Assembly (NCBI RefSeq): GCF_025685605.1
Contig: NZ_JAGTUT010000001.1
Span: 3,410,001-3,474,000 of the forward strand
DNA: 64,000 nucleotides
Reading direction: 5' to 3'
From: Granulicella arctica
Lineage (GTDB): Bacteria; Acidobacteriota; Terriglobia; Terriglobales; Acidobacteriaceae
Of the stretch, positions 26,692-35,608 are shown one piece after another. Each line of letters opens with the position of its first letter. Position 1 is the stretch's first letter. Both the position numbers and the translations under genes were made by a program. The notes beneath the pieces are model-generated. The model made no database searches. It saw nothing but the letters and a program-made list of their open reading frames with translations, and had not been told where the DNA came from.

Positions 26692-27339
26692 TCAGTACTG
26701 GACTTGAACGGTGACCGGTACGGTGACGAGATCGCCCAACGCGAGAGCCTGGGTTCCGACTGCGGTTCCATTGAGCTGGAAGGTGTAGGTTCCCGGCTTG
26801 GTGCCGAGGTCGGTGCAGTGGCCGCAGCCGGCGAGTCCGATGGTTGTGGAGATCGCGATGAGGCCGAGCAGGCCGCGAAGCCAGATGCGACGGCGTGGAA
26901 GCCAGAGCAGGAGCAGGCCTGCAAGTACCGGGCCGATGTAGTTGAGGCTCGCGCTGTTTCCGTAGAAGTAAGGCGTTGTTGATCCGCAATCGTGGGGCGC
27001 GGCGGTGGTGAAGGCGAGTGCCGTGTTGCCGCCGCCACCAGGAATGGTATCAATCGCGAAGGTACAGGAAGCCTCAACCGGCAGGTCGGCGCAGGTGAGT
27101 TTGACCGGCGTGTTGTAAGCACCAACAGGTGAGACGGTCACCAGAAGTGACGTTGAGAGGCCGATGCCAGCCAACGCGGGGCCGGACGCCAGATCAGTGA
27201 CCGTGATCGTATAAGCGTTGGTCCCGCTGGAGAACACAACTTTTGGCGCCACGTTTGCAGCAGGTTTGCTGGTTTGTGCGGAGATGCAGGGCACAAAAAG
27301 ACCAAGGGCGATAAGGACGAGGAGCCGAGGCAGAGGCAT
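26692..27339 (-). CDS. Secreted/membrane-anchored Ig-like protein
   Basis: 215 residues. Signal peptide MPLPRLLVLIALGLFVPCISAQ. A beta-sandwich part with paired cysteines (TCADLPVEASCTFAID) follows, then a hydrophobic segment with a basic end (VLAGLLLLWLPRRR) and a second one (GLLGLIAISTTIGLAGCGHC). The closing strand pattern GTYTFQLNGTAVG is the form seen at the end of many acidobacterial Ig-like repeat proteins. The gene looks like a detached terminal module of such a protein. Function unknown. Convergent with gdhA. Confidence 0.7.
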   Translation of the reverse strand: MPLPRLLVLIALGLFVPCISAQTSKPAANVAPKVVFSSGTNAYTITVTDLASGPALAGIGLSTSLLVTVSPVGAYNTPVKLTCADLPVEASCTFAIDTIPGGGGNTALAFTTAAPHDCGSTTPYFYGNSASLNYIGPVLAGLLLLWLPRRRIWLRGLLGLIAISTTIGLAGCGHCTDLGTKPGTYTFQLNGTAVGTQALALGDLVTVPVTVQVQY

Positions 27340-27522
27340 AAGGGACCATCAGTTTTCCAGTGAGGATGAGTCGACTCTACCATGTCAATGTGAACAGCTG
27401 TCCTGATACGGCACTGTTGTTGCTGTGACTGACGTTTCGCGAGCAGGTGCGCGATGTGGCAGAATGCTAGCATCTGCCGTGTGTGACGGCCTCCATGCTG
27501 CGCTATGCGTTGGCCTACCTTC

Positions 27523-28215
27523 ATGAACCTGCCTAACTCCATCACGCTGAGTCGCATCGCGAGCATCCCGCTTCTAGTCTGGGTGCTCTCGTCTGCCTTC
27601 CCATGGCATGGCGGGCACGGTTTGACGGGTCTTGCTGGCGGTCAGCAGGAGCTTGTGGCGTCGGTACTGTTTATTGCTGCGAGCATCACCGATGGACTTG
27701 ACGGCTACCTTGCTCGGCGTCGCGGCCAGATCACGACGATGGGCATTCTGCTTGATCCGCTGGCGGATAAGCTCCTGGTCTCTACGGCGTTCATCATTCT
27801 GGTGGCGTATACGCCGCAGATTGTTCCGCCCTGGGTAGCGACCGTGGTGATCGGTCGGGAGTTCCTTGTGTCAGGGCTGCGTTCGATTGCCTCAGCGGAG
27901 GGCTTTACGATCGAGGCGAGCGAGATCGGCAAGCTGAAGACTGTGATCCAGATCGTCTCGGTGGTGGCGGCGATCCTGGCACATCGATGGCTCTACTGGA
28001 ACTGGTTCGGGTTCATCGTCGGCGTTCACCTGATTGCGGTTACGGCCATCTACTGGATGATTGTGGTTTCTATCATCTCGGCTGTGGACTACTTTGTCGG
28101 CTTCTGGAAGAAGATCGACCATGCGTCGAACACGCAGCGGAAGAGTGCGGTGCTCAGCCGGCGCAAGCCGAAGGTTCCGGTTGGTGGCCCGGAACAGTCT
28201 ACCCGTGCGCTGTAG
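27523..28215 (+). CDS. pgsA: CDP-diacylglycerol-glycerol-3-phosphate 3-phosphatidyltransferase
   Basis: 230 residues from ATG 27523 (MNLPNSITLSRI, the usual start); ATG 27505 is an alternative. The CDP-alcohol phosphotransferase signature is complete: DGLDGYLARRRGQ, then G and LDPLADKLL with the two metal-binding aspartates. It makes phosphatidylglycerophosphate, the precursor of phosphatidylglycerol and cardiolipin, in the inner membrane. Several hydrophobic helices are evident. An extra loop (PWHGGHGLTGLAGGQQELVA) after the first helix is longer than in E. coli. Confidence 0.93.
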   Translation: MNLPNSITLSRIASIPLLVWVLSSAFPWHGGHGLTGLAGGQQELVASVLFIAASITDGLDGYLARRRGQITTMGILLDPLADKLLVSTAFIILVAYTPQIVPPWVATVVIGREFLVSGLRSIASAEGFTIEASEIGKLKTVIQIVSVVAAILAHRWLYWNWFGFIVGVHLIAVTAIYWMIVVSIISAVDYFVGFWKKIDHASNTQRKSAVLSRRKPKVPVGGPEQSTRAL

Positions 28216-28308
28216 GACACTCTTCCCTCTGCCTGATATTTTTCAGTTTCGGGGTGGAGTTTAAGTCGCTTGTTTGCAAGTACTTAGGTCGCGAGGTCCA
28301 GCTAAAGT

Positions 28309-28429
28309 ATTCTATCCATTGCGTTTAGAGGCAAACTACTCATTCTGAAAGGCTTGAGAGTGTGCGTTCAAAGCCCCGGCTTGTGGCTGGGGCTTGATTT
28401 GCCTCTGTTCTCAGTATATTGGATAGGGT
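28309..28429 (+). ncRNA. Candidate structured RNA in the pgsA-symporter gap
   Basis: The 345-base gap 28216-28560 contains nested complementarity. ATTCTATCCA (28309-28318) pairs with TGGATAGGGT (28420-28429) including two U-G pairs. AGAGGCAAA (28327-28335) pairs perfectly with TTTGCCTCT (28398-28406). TCAAAGCCCC (28368-28377) pairs with GGGGCTTGA (28389-28397) with one bulge. A possible small hairpin with a GAAA loop lies at 28339-28358. Together these make a long stem leading to a three-way junction. The U-G pairs work only as RNA of the + strand. It could be a separate small RNA or a leader of the symporter gene. Rfam class not assigned. Confidence 0.45.
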
Positions 28430-28560
28430 GGAACTAACCGGCCAACTTTCTTTCACTCTTTTCTTCATGTAAGTTGTTCTTTTCAGGCGAGTTGCGCTTT
28501 GTGCGGTAAAGGGTGGGCTTGACAGTTCTTTTGGAAGGTTAGATCGAGGGACCAGAAGCG

Positions 28561-29943
28561 ATGACGACGATGATGCGGGAGCGGATGTTACTCGGGCTGG
28601 CGTTGGTGATGCTGGCGGCGGGAGCGGTGTTGCCGATGATGCATCAGGTGGCTGCGGGATCGGTAGTGCGATGGATTGCGGTGGTGCTGCTGTGTGGTTT
28701 TGCCATGGGACGTCGTTCGCTGACGCCCTGGATCTTTGTAGCTATGGTGGCGGGTGCGGAGATCGGCTTCGATGCGCCGGGCTTTGCGGTGCAGTTGCGC
28801 GTGTTGAGCGATATCTTCCTGCGACTGATCAAGACGATTGTGGCCCCGCTGATCCTCGCGACGCTGATTACGGGAATCGCCGGGCATGGGGATATGAAGA
28901 GCGTGGGGCGGATGGCGTGGAAGAGCCTGGTCTACTTTGAGGTGATTACGACGCTGGCGCTGGTGATCGGGCTGGTGGCGATCCGTGTGACCCAGGCCGG
29001 GGTTGGTCTGAGCGTTCCTATCGCGGCTGGGGCGACGGGGTTAGCTGCACCTCCGGTACAGCACTGGCAGGACTTTATCCTGCATACCTTTCCCGAAAAC
29101 ATTGTGAAGGCGATCTACGAGGGGCAGATTCTGCAGGTGTCGGTGTTTGCGGTGTTCTTTGGGATTGCGCTGGCGCTGCTGCCGGAGTCGAAGCGCGCTC
29201 CTGTGCTGCGGCTTACGGAGAGTCTGAGCGAGGTGATGTTCGGGTTCACCAATCTCGTGATGTACTTTGCGCCGGTAGCGGTGGGGGCGGCGCTGGCTTA
29301 TACGGTGGGGCAGATGGGCGCGGGGGTTCTGGTCAACCTTGGCAAGCTGGTGCTGACGTATTACGGCGCGCTGATCGCGCTGGCGGTACTGGTGATGCTG
29401 CCGGTCATGCTGCTGTTCCGGATCCCGGTGCTGGGGTTTGTGCGGGCGGTGGCGGAGCCAGCTTCGATTGCGTTTGCGACGAGTGCGAGCGAGGCGGGGC
29501 TGCCACGCGCGATGGAGGCCATGGAGGCGTTCGGGGTGCCGCGTAAGGTGGTGGCGTTCGTGATTCCAGCCGGGTACAGCTTCAATATGGATGGCGCGGC
29601 AGTCTATCTGACGCTGGCGTCAATGTTTGTGGTGCAGGCTGCGGGAATGCATCTTTCGCTGGGCGCGCAGATTGGCATGGTGCTGATGTTGATGCTGGCG
29701 AGCAAGGGCGTGAGCGGCGTTCCGCGAGCGACGCTGATGGTGTTGATGGCGGCTGCGGCGTCGCTACAGCTGCCGCCGGAGCCAATCTTCGTGATTCTTG
29801 GAATCGATGCAGTGATGGATATGGGGCGGTCGACGGCGAACTTAGTGGGGAACTGCCTGGCAAGTGCGGTGGTTGCGCGGTGGGAAGGAACGTTTGGCAT
29901 GGAGCTTCCGAGTGCGGTGGTGGTGGAGGGAATGGCGGAGTAG
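28561..29943 (+). CDS. Dicarboxylate/amino acid:cation symporter (DAACS family)
   Basis: 460 residues with eight membrane helices and two re-entrant loops expected. Family marks: VLSDIFLRLIKTIVAPLI near the first third, FATSASEAGLP (the serine-rich hairpin HP1, usually SSSAATLP), and FNMDGAAVYLTLASMFV (the NMDG sodium/substrate site). HP2 region: SKGVSGVPRATLMVL. Such proteins import glutamate, aspartate or C4-dicarboxylates with Na+ or H+. The N-terminus has two extra hydrophobic segments compared with GltP. A TTGACA lies at 28519-28524, without a clear -10. Confidence 0.92.
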   Translation: MTTMMRERMLLGLALVMLAAGAVLPMMHQVAAGSVVRWIAVVLLCGFAMGRRSLTPWIFVAMVAGAEIGFDAPGFAVQLRVLSDIFLRLIKTIVAPLILATLITGIAGHGDMKSVGRMAWKSLVYFEVITTLALVIGLVAIRVTQAGVGLSVPIAAGATGLAAPPVQHWQDFILHTFPENIVKAIYEGQILQVSVFAVFFGIALALLPESKRAPVLRLTESLSEVMFGFTNLVMYFAPVAVGAALAYTVGQMGAGVLVNLGKLVLTYYGALIALAVLVMLPVMLLFRIPVLGFVRAVAEPASIAFATSASEAGLPRAMEAMEAFGVPRKVVAFVIPAGYSFNMDGAAVYLTLASMFVVQAAGMHLSLGAQIGMVLMLMLASKGVSGVPRATLMVLMAAAASLQLPPEPIFVILGIDAVMDMGRSTANLVGNCLASAVVARWEGTFGMELPSAVVVEGMAE

Positions 29944-30043
29944 AAATTCACTTGCCGGATTCAGTTTTTTTGTCATGATCACTTCATCCCGGCTTCATGA
30001 TCGCGGGCTATGCTGGCCACCACATCTTGTGAGGAGTTGTGCG

Positions 30044-31327
30044 ATGAAGAAGCTGCTTGACGACGACGTTACGCCTGACACGAAGAAGAAGCCCAAGCCG
30101 ACGACACCGCCGTTGCCAACGTCCACCCCAGCCCCTACAGGCGGAGGCGGGCAGCCGGTGTTCTCTCAGCCTCTTCCGTCGCCTGATCCAACCGGGTTCA
30201 AGAATCCTGTGACGGACCAGAAAGATATTGAACTGAAGAGCCTTGGCGCGGTGCCTATGCCGCGAGGTGGTGCGGTGGAGCCGGTGCTGACGCTGGCTGC
30301 AGTGTACGGAAGCGCCGGAGCGGCGAAGGTGGCGGCGCTTACGGCGGCGGGGCAGATCGTCTTCCACTCGGTCGGGGATACGGGAAATGTACAGGGACCG
30401 CAGATGCAGTCGCTGGTGGCGGACAAGATGGTGTCGGATTTTGTGGAGGCGAAGGCGGCCGATGTGCCATCGTTCTTCTTCAATCTCGGGGACATTGTTT
30501 ATTACTTTGGCGAAGCGACGTATTACTACGACCAGTTTTACGAACCTTATCGCGAGTATCCTGCGCCGATCCTCGCCATTGCGGGCAACCATGACGGCGT
30601 GGTGTATGCGAAGGATCCGGAGGCAACGCTGGCCGCCTTTCTGGCAAACTTCTGCGCACCTGCGGCGGTGCAGTCGGGAGACTCGGGTGGCTTGTTGCGG
30701 ACGACGATGATCCAGCCGGGTGTTTACTTCACGTTCGAGGCCCCGTTTGTGCGGGTGCTGGCGCTGTATAGCAATGTGCTGGAAGACCCGGGCATGATCT
30801 CGAACCAGGGCGCGACCGGATCGGTGCTGGATGGGCGGCAGGTGGCGTTTCTGACGGCGGCTTTGAAGCGCATCAAGAGCGAGAAGTTTACGGGTGCGGT
30901 GATTATCGCGGTACACCATCCGCCGTTCACGGGTGGTTCGACGCATGGCGGGAGTCCGCTGATGCTGGCGGATATCGACAGCGCGTGTACGGCTGCAGGG
31001 GTATGGCCGCATGCGGTCTTCTCGGGACATTCGCACAACTATCAGCGGTTTACGCGGACGGTGGATGGACTACAGATTCCGTTTATTGTGGCGGGGTGTG
31101 GGGGACATTCGCCTCTCTCGAAGATGAGCGGGACATACCGGACGCCCTACGTGGTCGACAGCACGCTGACGCTGGAGAACTACGATGCGACGGACTTCGG
31201 CTATCTGCGGGTGATCGTGACTGCGACGACGATGACGGTGGAGTTTCATCCGCAGAGCGATGGCAGCACGACGAAGACGCCGAACGACGTGGTGACGATT
31301 ACGCTGGCGACCCACACGGTGGTGTAG
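30044..31327 (+). CDS. Calcineurin-like metallophosphoesterase
   Basis: 427 residues from ATG 30044 with GAGGAG seven bases upstream. The metallophosphatase motif series is complete: GDTGN, GDIVYYFG, GNHDG, HHPPF and GHSHNYQR, giving a dinuclear metal site as in purple acid phosphatase-type enzymes. The first 65 residues are a low-complexity Pro/Thr/Lys stretch (KKKPKPTTPPLP) with no signal peptide, so the enzyme appears cytoplasmic or exported by an unrecognised route. Substrate unknown; phosphomonoesters or nucleotides are possible. Confidence 0.88.
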   Translation: MKKLLDDDVTPDTKKKPKPTTPPLPTSTPAPTGGGGQPVFSQPLPSPDPTGFKNPVTDQKDIELKSLGAVPMPRGGAVEPVLTLAAVYGSAGAAKVAALTAAGQIVFHSVGDTGNVQGPQMQSLVADKMVSDFVEAKAADVPSFFFNLGDIVYYFGEATYYYDQFYEPYREYPAPILAIAGNHDGVVYAKDPEATLAAFLANFCAPAAVQSGDSGGLLRTTMIQPGVYFTFEAPFVRVLALYSNVLEDPGMISNQGATGSVLDGRQVAFLTAALKRIKSEKFTGAVIIAVHHPPFTGGSTHGGSPLMLADIDSACTAAGVWPHAVFSGHSHNYQRFTRTVDGLQIPFIVAGCGGHSPLSKMSGTYRTPYVVDSTLTLENYDATDFGYLRVIVTATTMTVEFHPQSDGSTTKTPNDVVTITLATHTVV

Positions 31328-31328
31328 G

Positions 31329-31715
31329 TCAGTAGCGCTGGATGTCGTTGTAGAGGACGACGTAAGTCTCGATATACCAGGAGACGGCGAAGAGGATAAT
31401 CATGGCGGCGGTGGCCCAGCAGAAGACCCGGACGGGGAGGGTCTTGGCTAGGGATGGCGCGGGCGCGGGTGCGGTGGTGGTGCCGAAGAAGGCGTTGAAC
31501 TCGGCGTCGAAGCGCGCTTCGTAGTCGCGCTCGGCTTCGCGGAAGAGCAGGCCGCTGATGATGGCGATGCCGGCGGCGAAGGCGAGGCGGAAGAGGCTGT
31601 CGTCGATGCGGTCGTTGACGGTGGTGGCCGTGACGAGGAAGGCGGCGTGGAAGACGCTGAAGAGCGAGAGGATGGAGAGGAGCAGGGCTACGGGTTTGGC
31701 AATGTCCAGAACCAT
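31329..31715 (-). CDS. Small membrane protein of unknown function
   Basis: 128 residues from ATG 31715, with GAGG six bases upstream on the coding strand; the much longer open frame beyond is a shadow of the LprI-like gene. Three or four hydrophobic segments (VALLLSILSLFSVFHAAFLV, FRLAFAAGIAIISGLLF, VFCWATAAMIILFAVSWYI) flank a charged central part with EAERDYEARFDAEFNAFFG. No family recognised. It is convergent with the phosphoesterase (one base apart) and divergent from the LprI-like gene. Confidence 0.65.
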   Translation of the reverse strand: MVLDIAKPVALLLSILSLFSVFHAAFLVTATTVNDRIDDSLFRLAFAAGIAIISGLLFREAERDYEARFDAEFNAFFGTTTAPAPAPSLAKTLPVRVFCWATAAMIILFAVSWYIETYVVLYNDIQRY

Positions 31716-31799
31716 GGTCGGCCTCGTGCTGTGCCAGTTTACGGCTTTCTGAGGATGAGATGGGGCCAGAGTAGTATTCGGTTGACGGTGGAGGCTGGA

Positions 31800-32819
31800 T
31801 TGCGGCGAGTGGTGGTGGGGCTGATGGTGGGACTGCTGGCGCACGCTGCGTCTGGAGCAAGCTTCGATTGTAAGAAGGCGGTGCGGCCTAAGGAGAAGGC
31901 GATCTGCGCCGATGCGGACCTCGGCAAGGTCGATGAGGAGGTTGCGGCGGCGTACCGGGTGGCCCGGCGGAAGGTGTCGCCTGCGGCTGCGGCGCTGATG
32001 CTGGGGGATCAGCGGGAGTGGCTGCGATGGCTGAGTACGGTGTGCGATGCGGCACGGTCGGTTGATGCGAAGAAGCTGGCGGGGTGCCTGGTGGGGCCGT
32101 ATCGGGAGCGGGCGGAGGTGCTGGAGAAGGCGGTTTTGAAGCGCGGGGAGACGATGTTCTTCACGCGGACGATGTACCTGGCAGGGGCGGACATGTCGGG
32201 TGAGGAGAGTGGCGCGCCGGCGTTTCCGGGCTTCGGAACGATGGAGGCCGATTGGGTGCAGGCGGATTCTGCCGAGGCAGGATGGGGCGTGTGGAACGCG
32301 GCGGTGGAGCGGTGGGCGCATGAAGCCTTCGGTGATAAGGGACAACCGTGGCGGAACGAGCAGGCTGCGGGGGCGGACGGGAGCGTCTCGGTGACGCTGG
32401 CGCAGATGACGCCTGATCGGGTTTCGGTGCTGGTGGTACAGGACTCCATGGGGCATGGGGCGGCGCATCCGATGGAGTATGCGGAGGAGATTCACTGGCT
32501 GTGGAAGGAGCAGCGGGAGCTGCGGGCGGATGATGTCTTTCGAGCGGGGTCAGGATGGAGGCAGGTGATTGCGCGTCGGTGCTGGGCTGCGTTGCAGGAG
32601 GAGCCGGGTGCTGATGAACTGCTCATCAAGAGTTCGCATGAGAAGAGTTTTTTGACGCAGGTTGGATCTCCAAGGAACTGGACGCTTGATCGGAAGGGCC
32701 TGACGGTGAGCTTTCAGGAGTACTCGGTGTCGCCGCGTGCGGCGCCTGCGCCGGATGTTCTGGTGCCCTGGGCGGCGCTGAAGCCATACGTTGTTCCAGC
32801 ATTTTTTCCGGTTCGATGA
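31800..32819 (+). CDS. Exported LprI-like protein with DUF3298-type C-terminus
   Basis: 339 residues from TTG 31800, chosen because GGAGG lies five bases upstream and the start gives a clean signal peptide (LRRVVVGLMVGLLAHAASG); ATG 31755 is an alternative. Residues following the signal (SFDCKKAVRPKEKAICADADLGKVDEEVAAAY, cysteines CDPxx-like) fit the lysozyme inhibitor LprI N-terminal (DUF1311) module with its cysteines. The C-terminal part (SVSVTLAQMTPDRVSVLVV, then HWLWKEQRELRADDVF, GLTVSFQEYSV) looks like DUF3298, seen in RsiV-like anti-sigma factors. A periplasmic role in lysozyme resistance is possible but unproven. Confidence 0.75.
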   Translation: MRRVVVGLMVGLLAHAASGASFDCKKAVRPKEKAICADADLGKVDEEVAAAYRVARRKVSPAAAALMLGDQREWLRWLSTVCDAARSVDAKKLAGCLVGPYRERAEVLEKAVLKRGETMFFTRTMYLAGADMSGEESGAPAFPGFGTMEADWVQADSAEAGWGVWNAAVERWAHEAFGDKGQPWRNEQAAGADGSVSVTLAQMTPDRVSVLVVQDSMGHGAAHPMEYAEEIHWLWKEQRELRADDVFRAGSGWRQVIARRCWAALQEEPGADELLIKSSHEKSFLTQVGSPRNWTLDRKGLTVSFQEYSVSPRAAPAPDVLVPWAALKPYVVPAFFPVR

Positions 32820-32871
32820 CTGCAGGGGACGCGATGGCGTCTTACTTTGTGGAAGTGCGTGGAACGTCCAT

Positions 32872-32880
32872 TGATATACT
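32872..32880 (+). promoter_or_regulatory. Extended -10 promoter candidate for dxs
   Basis: TGATATACT (32872-32880) matches the extended -10 pattern TGnTATAAT with one deviation, 73 bases before the dxs start. No good -35 lies at the usual distance, which is common for extended -10 promoters. Confidence 0.4.
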
Positions 32881-32953
32881 TGGTGGTTAGGTTTGCCGAG
32901 TACGGAAGTTTCGGTGTTTAGCTGCTGAGCATAAGAAGTGAAACGGGTCTTCG

Positions 32954-34849
32954 ATGAGCAATTTTCTTGAGACGATACACTCGCCGGCCGATGTAAAGAA
33001 GCTCTCGCTGACGGAGCTCGAGGGTCTTGCTGCGGAGATTCGCGAACGGCTGATCGTGAGTGTAGCGAAGACCGGCGGGCATATTGGGCCAAATCTTGGC
33101 GTGGTTGAGCTGACGATTGCGATGCATTACGTGTTCGACACACCTACGGACAGTTTTGTCTTCGATGTGAGCCACCAGGCGTACGTGCATAAGTTGCTGA
33201 CGGGGCGCGAGAGCCAGTTTCATACGATTCGGCAGCCGGGTGGGTTGAACGGCTTTATGCTGCGGACTGAATCGGAGCATGACAGCTATGGCGCGGGGCA
33301 TGCCGGGACAGCGTTGAGTGCGGCGCTGGGGATGGCCGTGGCGCGGGATATGTCGGGCGGTAGCGAGCATATCGTGGCGCTGGCGGGGGATGCGGCGTTT
33401 ACGAACGGGATCTCATTTGAGGCGCTGAACAATATTGCCGCGCAGACGAAGCGTCTGATCGTGGTGCTGAACGACAATGCGTGGTCGATCGACAAGAACG
33501 TTGGGGCAATTGCGGAGTACTTCCACAAGATTGTGACGAACCCTACGCTGAACAGCCTGCATGATCGCGCGGCTGGGTTGCTGGAGCGATTTGGCGGCAA
33601 GACGGTGCGGCATGTGGCGCGCAAGGCGGAAGAGGCGGCAAAGGGCTTGATCGGTCCGGGCATGTTGTTCGAGGAGTTTGGGCTGAGCTACTTCGGGCCA
33701 CTCGATGGGCATAATCTGCCGCTGCTGATTGAGACGTTCAAGTTCCTGAAACAGCAGAATAAGCCGGTCGTGCTGCACGCGATTACTCAGAAGGGCAAGG
33801 GGTTTGAACCGGCGATCACGATGCAAAAGAAGTTTCACGGGCTGGGGCCTTACGACGCTCAGACCGGTGAGACGAAGCCTGCGGGGCAGAAGACCTATTC
33901 AGAGGTCTTTGCGGAGTCGTTGACGAAGCTGGCGAACGGCAACGACAAGGTCGTGGCGATTACGGCGGCGATGCCGAACGGGACCGCGCTTGATCTGTTC
34001 CGGCCGCATCATCCAAAGCGGTACTTCGATGTGGGGATTGCGGAAGAGCATGCGGTGATCTTCGCGGCGGGGATGGCAACGAAGGGGTACAAGCCTTTCT
34101 GTGCGATCTACTCCACGTTTTTGCAGCGAGCGTTCGATCAGATTGTGCATGATGTTTGTTTGCAGAATCTGCCTGTGGTGTTTTGCATGGATCGCGGTGG
34201 GCTGAGTGGCGATGATGGGCCAACACATCATGGGCTATTCGATATCAGCTATCTGCGGAGCGTGCCGAACCTGATCCACATGGTGCCGAAGGACGAGGAT
34301 GAGTTAGCGGACATGATGTACACGGCGATGCTCCATGAGGGGCCGAGTGCGATTCGGTATCCGCGTGGCGTTGGTCCAGGGACGGTAGTGAAGGCTCAAC
34401 CGGTGGCGCTGGCGATCGGCAGAGCCGAGGTGATCGCGGAGCCGGAGCATGTTGAGGTAGCTATCTTTGGTCTTGGCGCGATGCTGCCGGAGGCGGTGCG
34501 GCTTGCCGCGATGCTCGAGCGTGAGGGGTTCGCGGCGGCGGTGATCAATCCGCGATTTGCGAAGCCAGTTGACCGGGAGTGCGTTGGGGATTTTGGTGGG
34601 CGATGTGGGCTGGTCGTGACGCTTGAGGATCATGTGCTCGCTGGAGGTTTTGGGTCTGCGGTATTAGAGACGCTGAACGCTTTGGAGCTTACGGTACCTG
34701 TAGTGCGGGTGGGCTGGCCAGATGAGTTTATCGAGCACGGCAAGGTGGAGATACTGCGGGAGAAGTATGGCCTCACGGCTGAGGCGGCGCTTGCAAAGGC
34801 GCGGCCTTATCTAGCGGCGATGGAAAGCCGCAAGCTGGCTGTGCGGTAG
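32954..34849 (+). CDS. dxs: 1-deoxy-D-xylulose-5-phosphate synthase (divergent subtype)
   Basis: 631 residues, normal length for DXS, the thiamine-diphosphate enzyme that joins pyruvate and glyceraldehyde 3-phosphate in the non-mevalonate isoprenoid pathway. FDVSHQAYVHKLLTGR, RYFDVGIAEEHAV (catalytic Glu), YSTFLQRAFDQI, DRGGLSGDDGPTHHG and the C-terminal transketolase domain are clear. Two otherwise strongly conserved motifs differ: GDAAFTNG replaces the usual GDGAxTxG at the ThDP/Mg site, and GHAGTALSAALG replaces HSSTSISAALG. The Asp and Asn ligands are kept, so activity is expected. Isoprenoid output feeds undecaprenyl phosphate for the nearby wall cluster. Confidence 0.92.
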   Translation: MSNFLETIHSPADVKKLSLTELEGLAAEIRERLIVSVAKTGGHIGPNLGVVELTIAMHYVFDTPTDSFVFDVSHQAYVHKLLTGRESQFHTIRQPGGLNGFMLRTESEHDSYGAGHAGTALSAALGMAVARDMSGGSEHIVALAGDAAFTNGISFEALNNIAAQTKRLIVVLNDNAWSIDKNVGAIAEYFHKIVTNPTLNSLHDRAAGLLERFGGKTVRHVARKAEEAAKGLIGPGMLFEEFGLSYFGPLDGHNLPLLIETFKFLKQQNKPVVLHAITQKGKGFEPAITMQKKFHGLGPYDAQTGETKPAGQKTYSEVFAESLTKLANGNDKVVAITAAMPNGTALDLFRPHHPKRYFDVGIAEEHAVIFAAGMATKGYKPFCAIYSTFLQRAFDQIVHDVCLQNLPVVFCMDRGGLSGDDGPTHHGLFDISYLRSVPNLIHMVPKDEDELADMMYTAMLHEGPSAIRYPRGVGPGTVVKAQPVALAIGRAEVIAEPEHVEVAIFGLGAMLPEAVRLAAMLEREGFAAAVINPRFAKPVDRECVGDFGGRCGLVVTLEDHVLAGGFGSAVLETLNALELTVPVVRVGWPDEFIEHGKVEILREKYGLTAEAALAKARPYLAAMESRKLAVR

Positions 34850-34883
34850 AGCTTTCCAAAGGCTCAATGCCGATCAATGTGGA

Positions 34884-35405
34884 TCACGCTGATATTTCTT
34901 GCAGGAGTTCGGCAGTCCGGCGGTGGCGGAAGGCGAAGGCGCTACGGATCTGACCGCTGACGGCTAACCAGTTGGCGAAGACGCCGAGTGGACCTAGCGG
35001 AACCTCGTAGTGAAGATCATCGCGGAGGAGGGTGCCGACTATGTTGTCGCGGGTCTCTGCGGAGACGTGATGGCAGTGATGCCAGTAGGCGAAGGGGCCG
35101 GTGAGCTGCAGGTCGCAGAAATGATCGTTCCAGGCGAACTCGTCTATCTCAGCGTCCCACTTGAGGCGGATGGGCGCGAAGGGAACGGGGTGGAAGCTGA
35201 GGAGTATCCGGCTGCCTTTGCCCGCGACCGGAGTTCCCGGAATATTTGAAGGGTGTGCGGGGGCGGGTGTCAGCGTGGCTTTGTCGATGCGGGCTTTCTG
35301 CCAGTCGGGCATGAGGCGCGGGAGGTTTGCCGGGTCGGAGAAGAAGCGGAAGACGTGTTCGACCGGGTAGGGCAGCCACTGCTCGGATTGGAAGTGATAG
35401 CGCAT
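34884..35405 (-). CDS. SRPBCC (START-like) family protein
   Basis: 173 residues. It opens with YHFQSEQWLPYPVEHVFRFFSDPANLPRLMP, the strand-helix start of the polyketide cyclase/START superfamily, and contains LKWDAEIDEFAWNDHFCDLQLTGPFAYWHHCHHV in the middle. The C-terminal helix ends the cavity. These proteins bind hydrophobic ligands or act on them; the ligand is unknown. Convergent with dxs. Confidence 0.82.
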   Translation of the reverse strand: MRYHFQSEQWLPYPVEHVFRFFSDPANLPRLMPDWQKARIDKATLTPAPAHPSNIPGTPVAGKGSRILLSFHPVPFAPIRLKWDAEIDEFAWNDHFCDLQLTGPFAYWHHCHHVSAETRDNIVGTLLRDDLHYEVPLGPLGVFANWLAVSGQIRSAFAFRHRRTAELLQEISA

Positions 35406-35520
35406 CTTGCTGGTTGGATGCGAATGGTGGCGTGGGGAAGGAAGGCCTGACGCGGATCAGTTCGGATGAACGGATCAAGGCGCGGGATGAGGCAATTGCA
35501 GGTGCGACAAAGAAAGCAAC

Positions 35521-35560
35521 GACAACCGCAGGTCCTTCGGCTTCGCTCAGGATGACAGTT
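35521..35560 (-). repeat. Dispersed repeat, copy 2
   Basis: On the - strand it reads CTGTCATCCTGAGCGAAG, then CCGAAGGACCTGCGGTTGTC. It matches the element at 5013-5050 except for three substitutions within the shared 34 bases. It lies in the 262-base gap between the SRPBCC and fasciclin genes, which otherwise holds only the hairpin at 35612-35635. Confidence 0.65.
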
Positions 35561-35608
35561 TTTTGGGTTGTAAGAAAGATACGGTGATCAGGACTCTTGC
35601 GCGACGTG

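Noticed and set aside
28327..28406. c-di-GMP-I (GEMM) riboswitch
   Set aside because: GGCAAAC, GAAA and CAAAGCC occur in the right order, but GGCAAA pairs perfectly with a downstream TTTGCC, and the second hairpin is too short to hold the usual tetraloop receptor.
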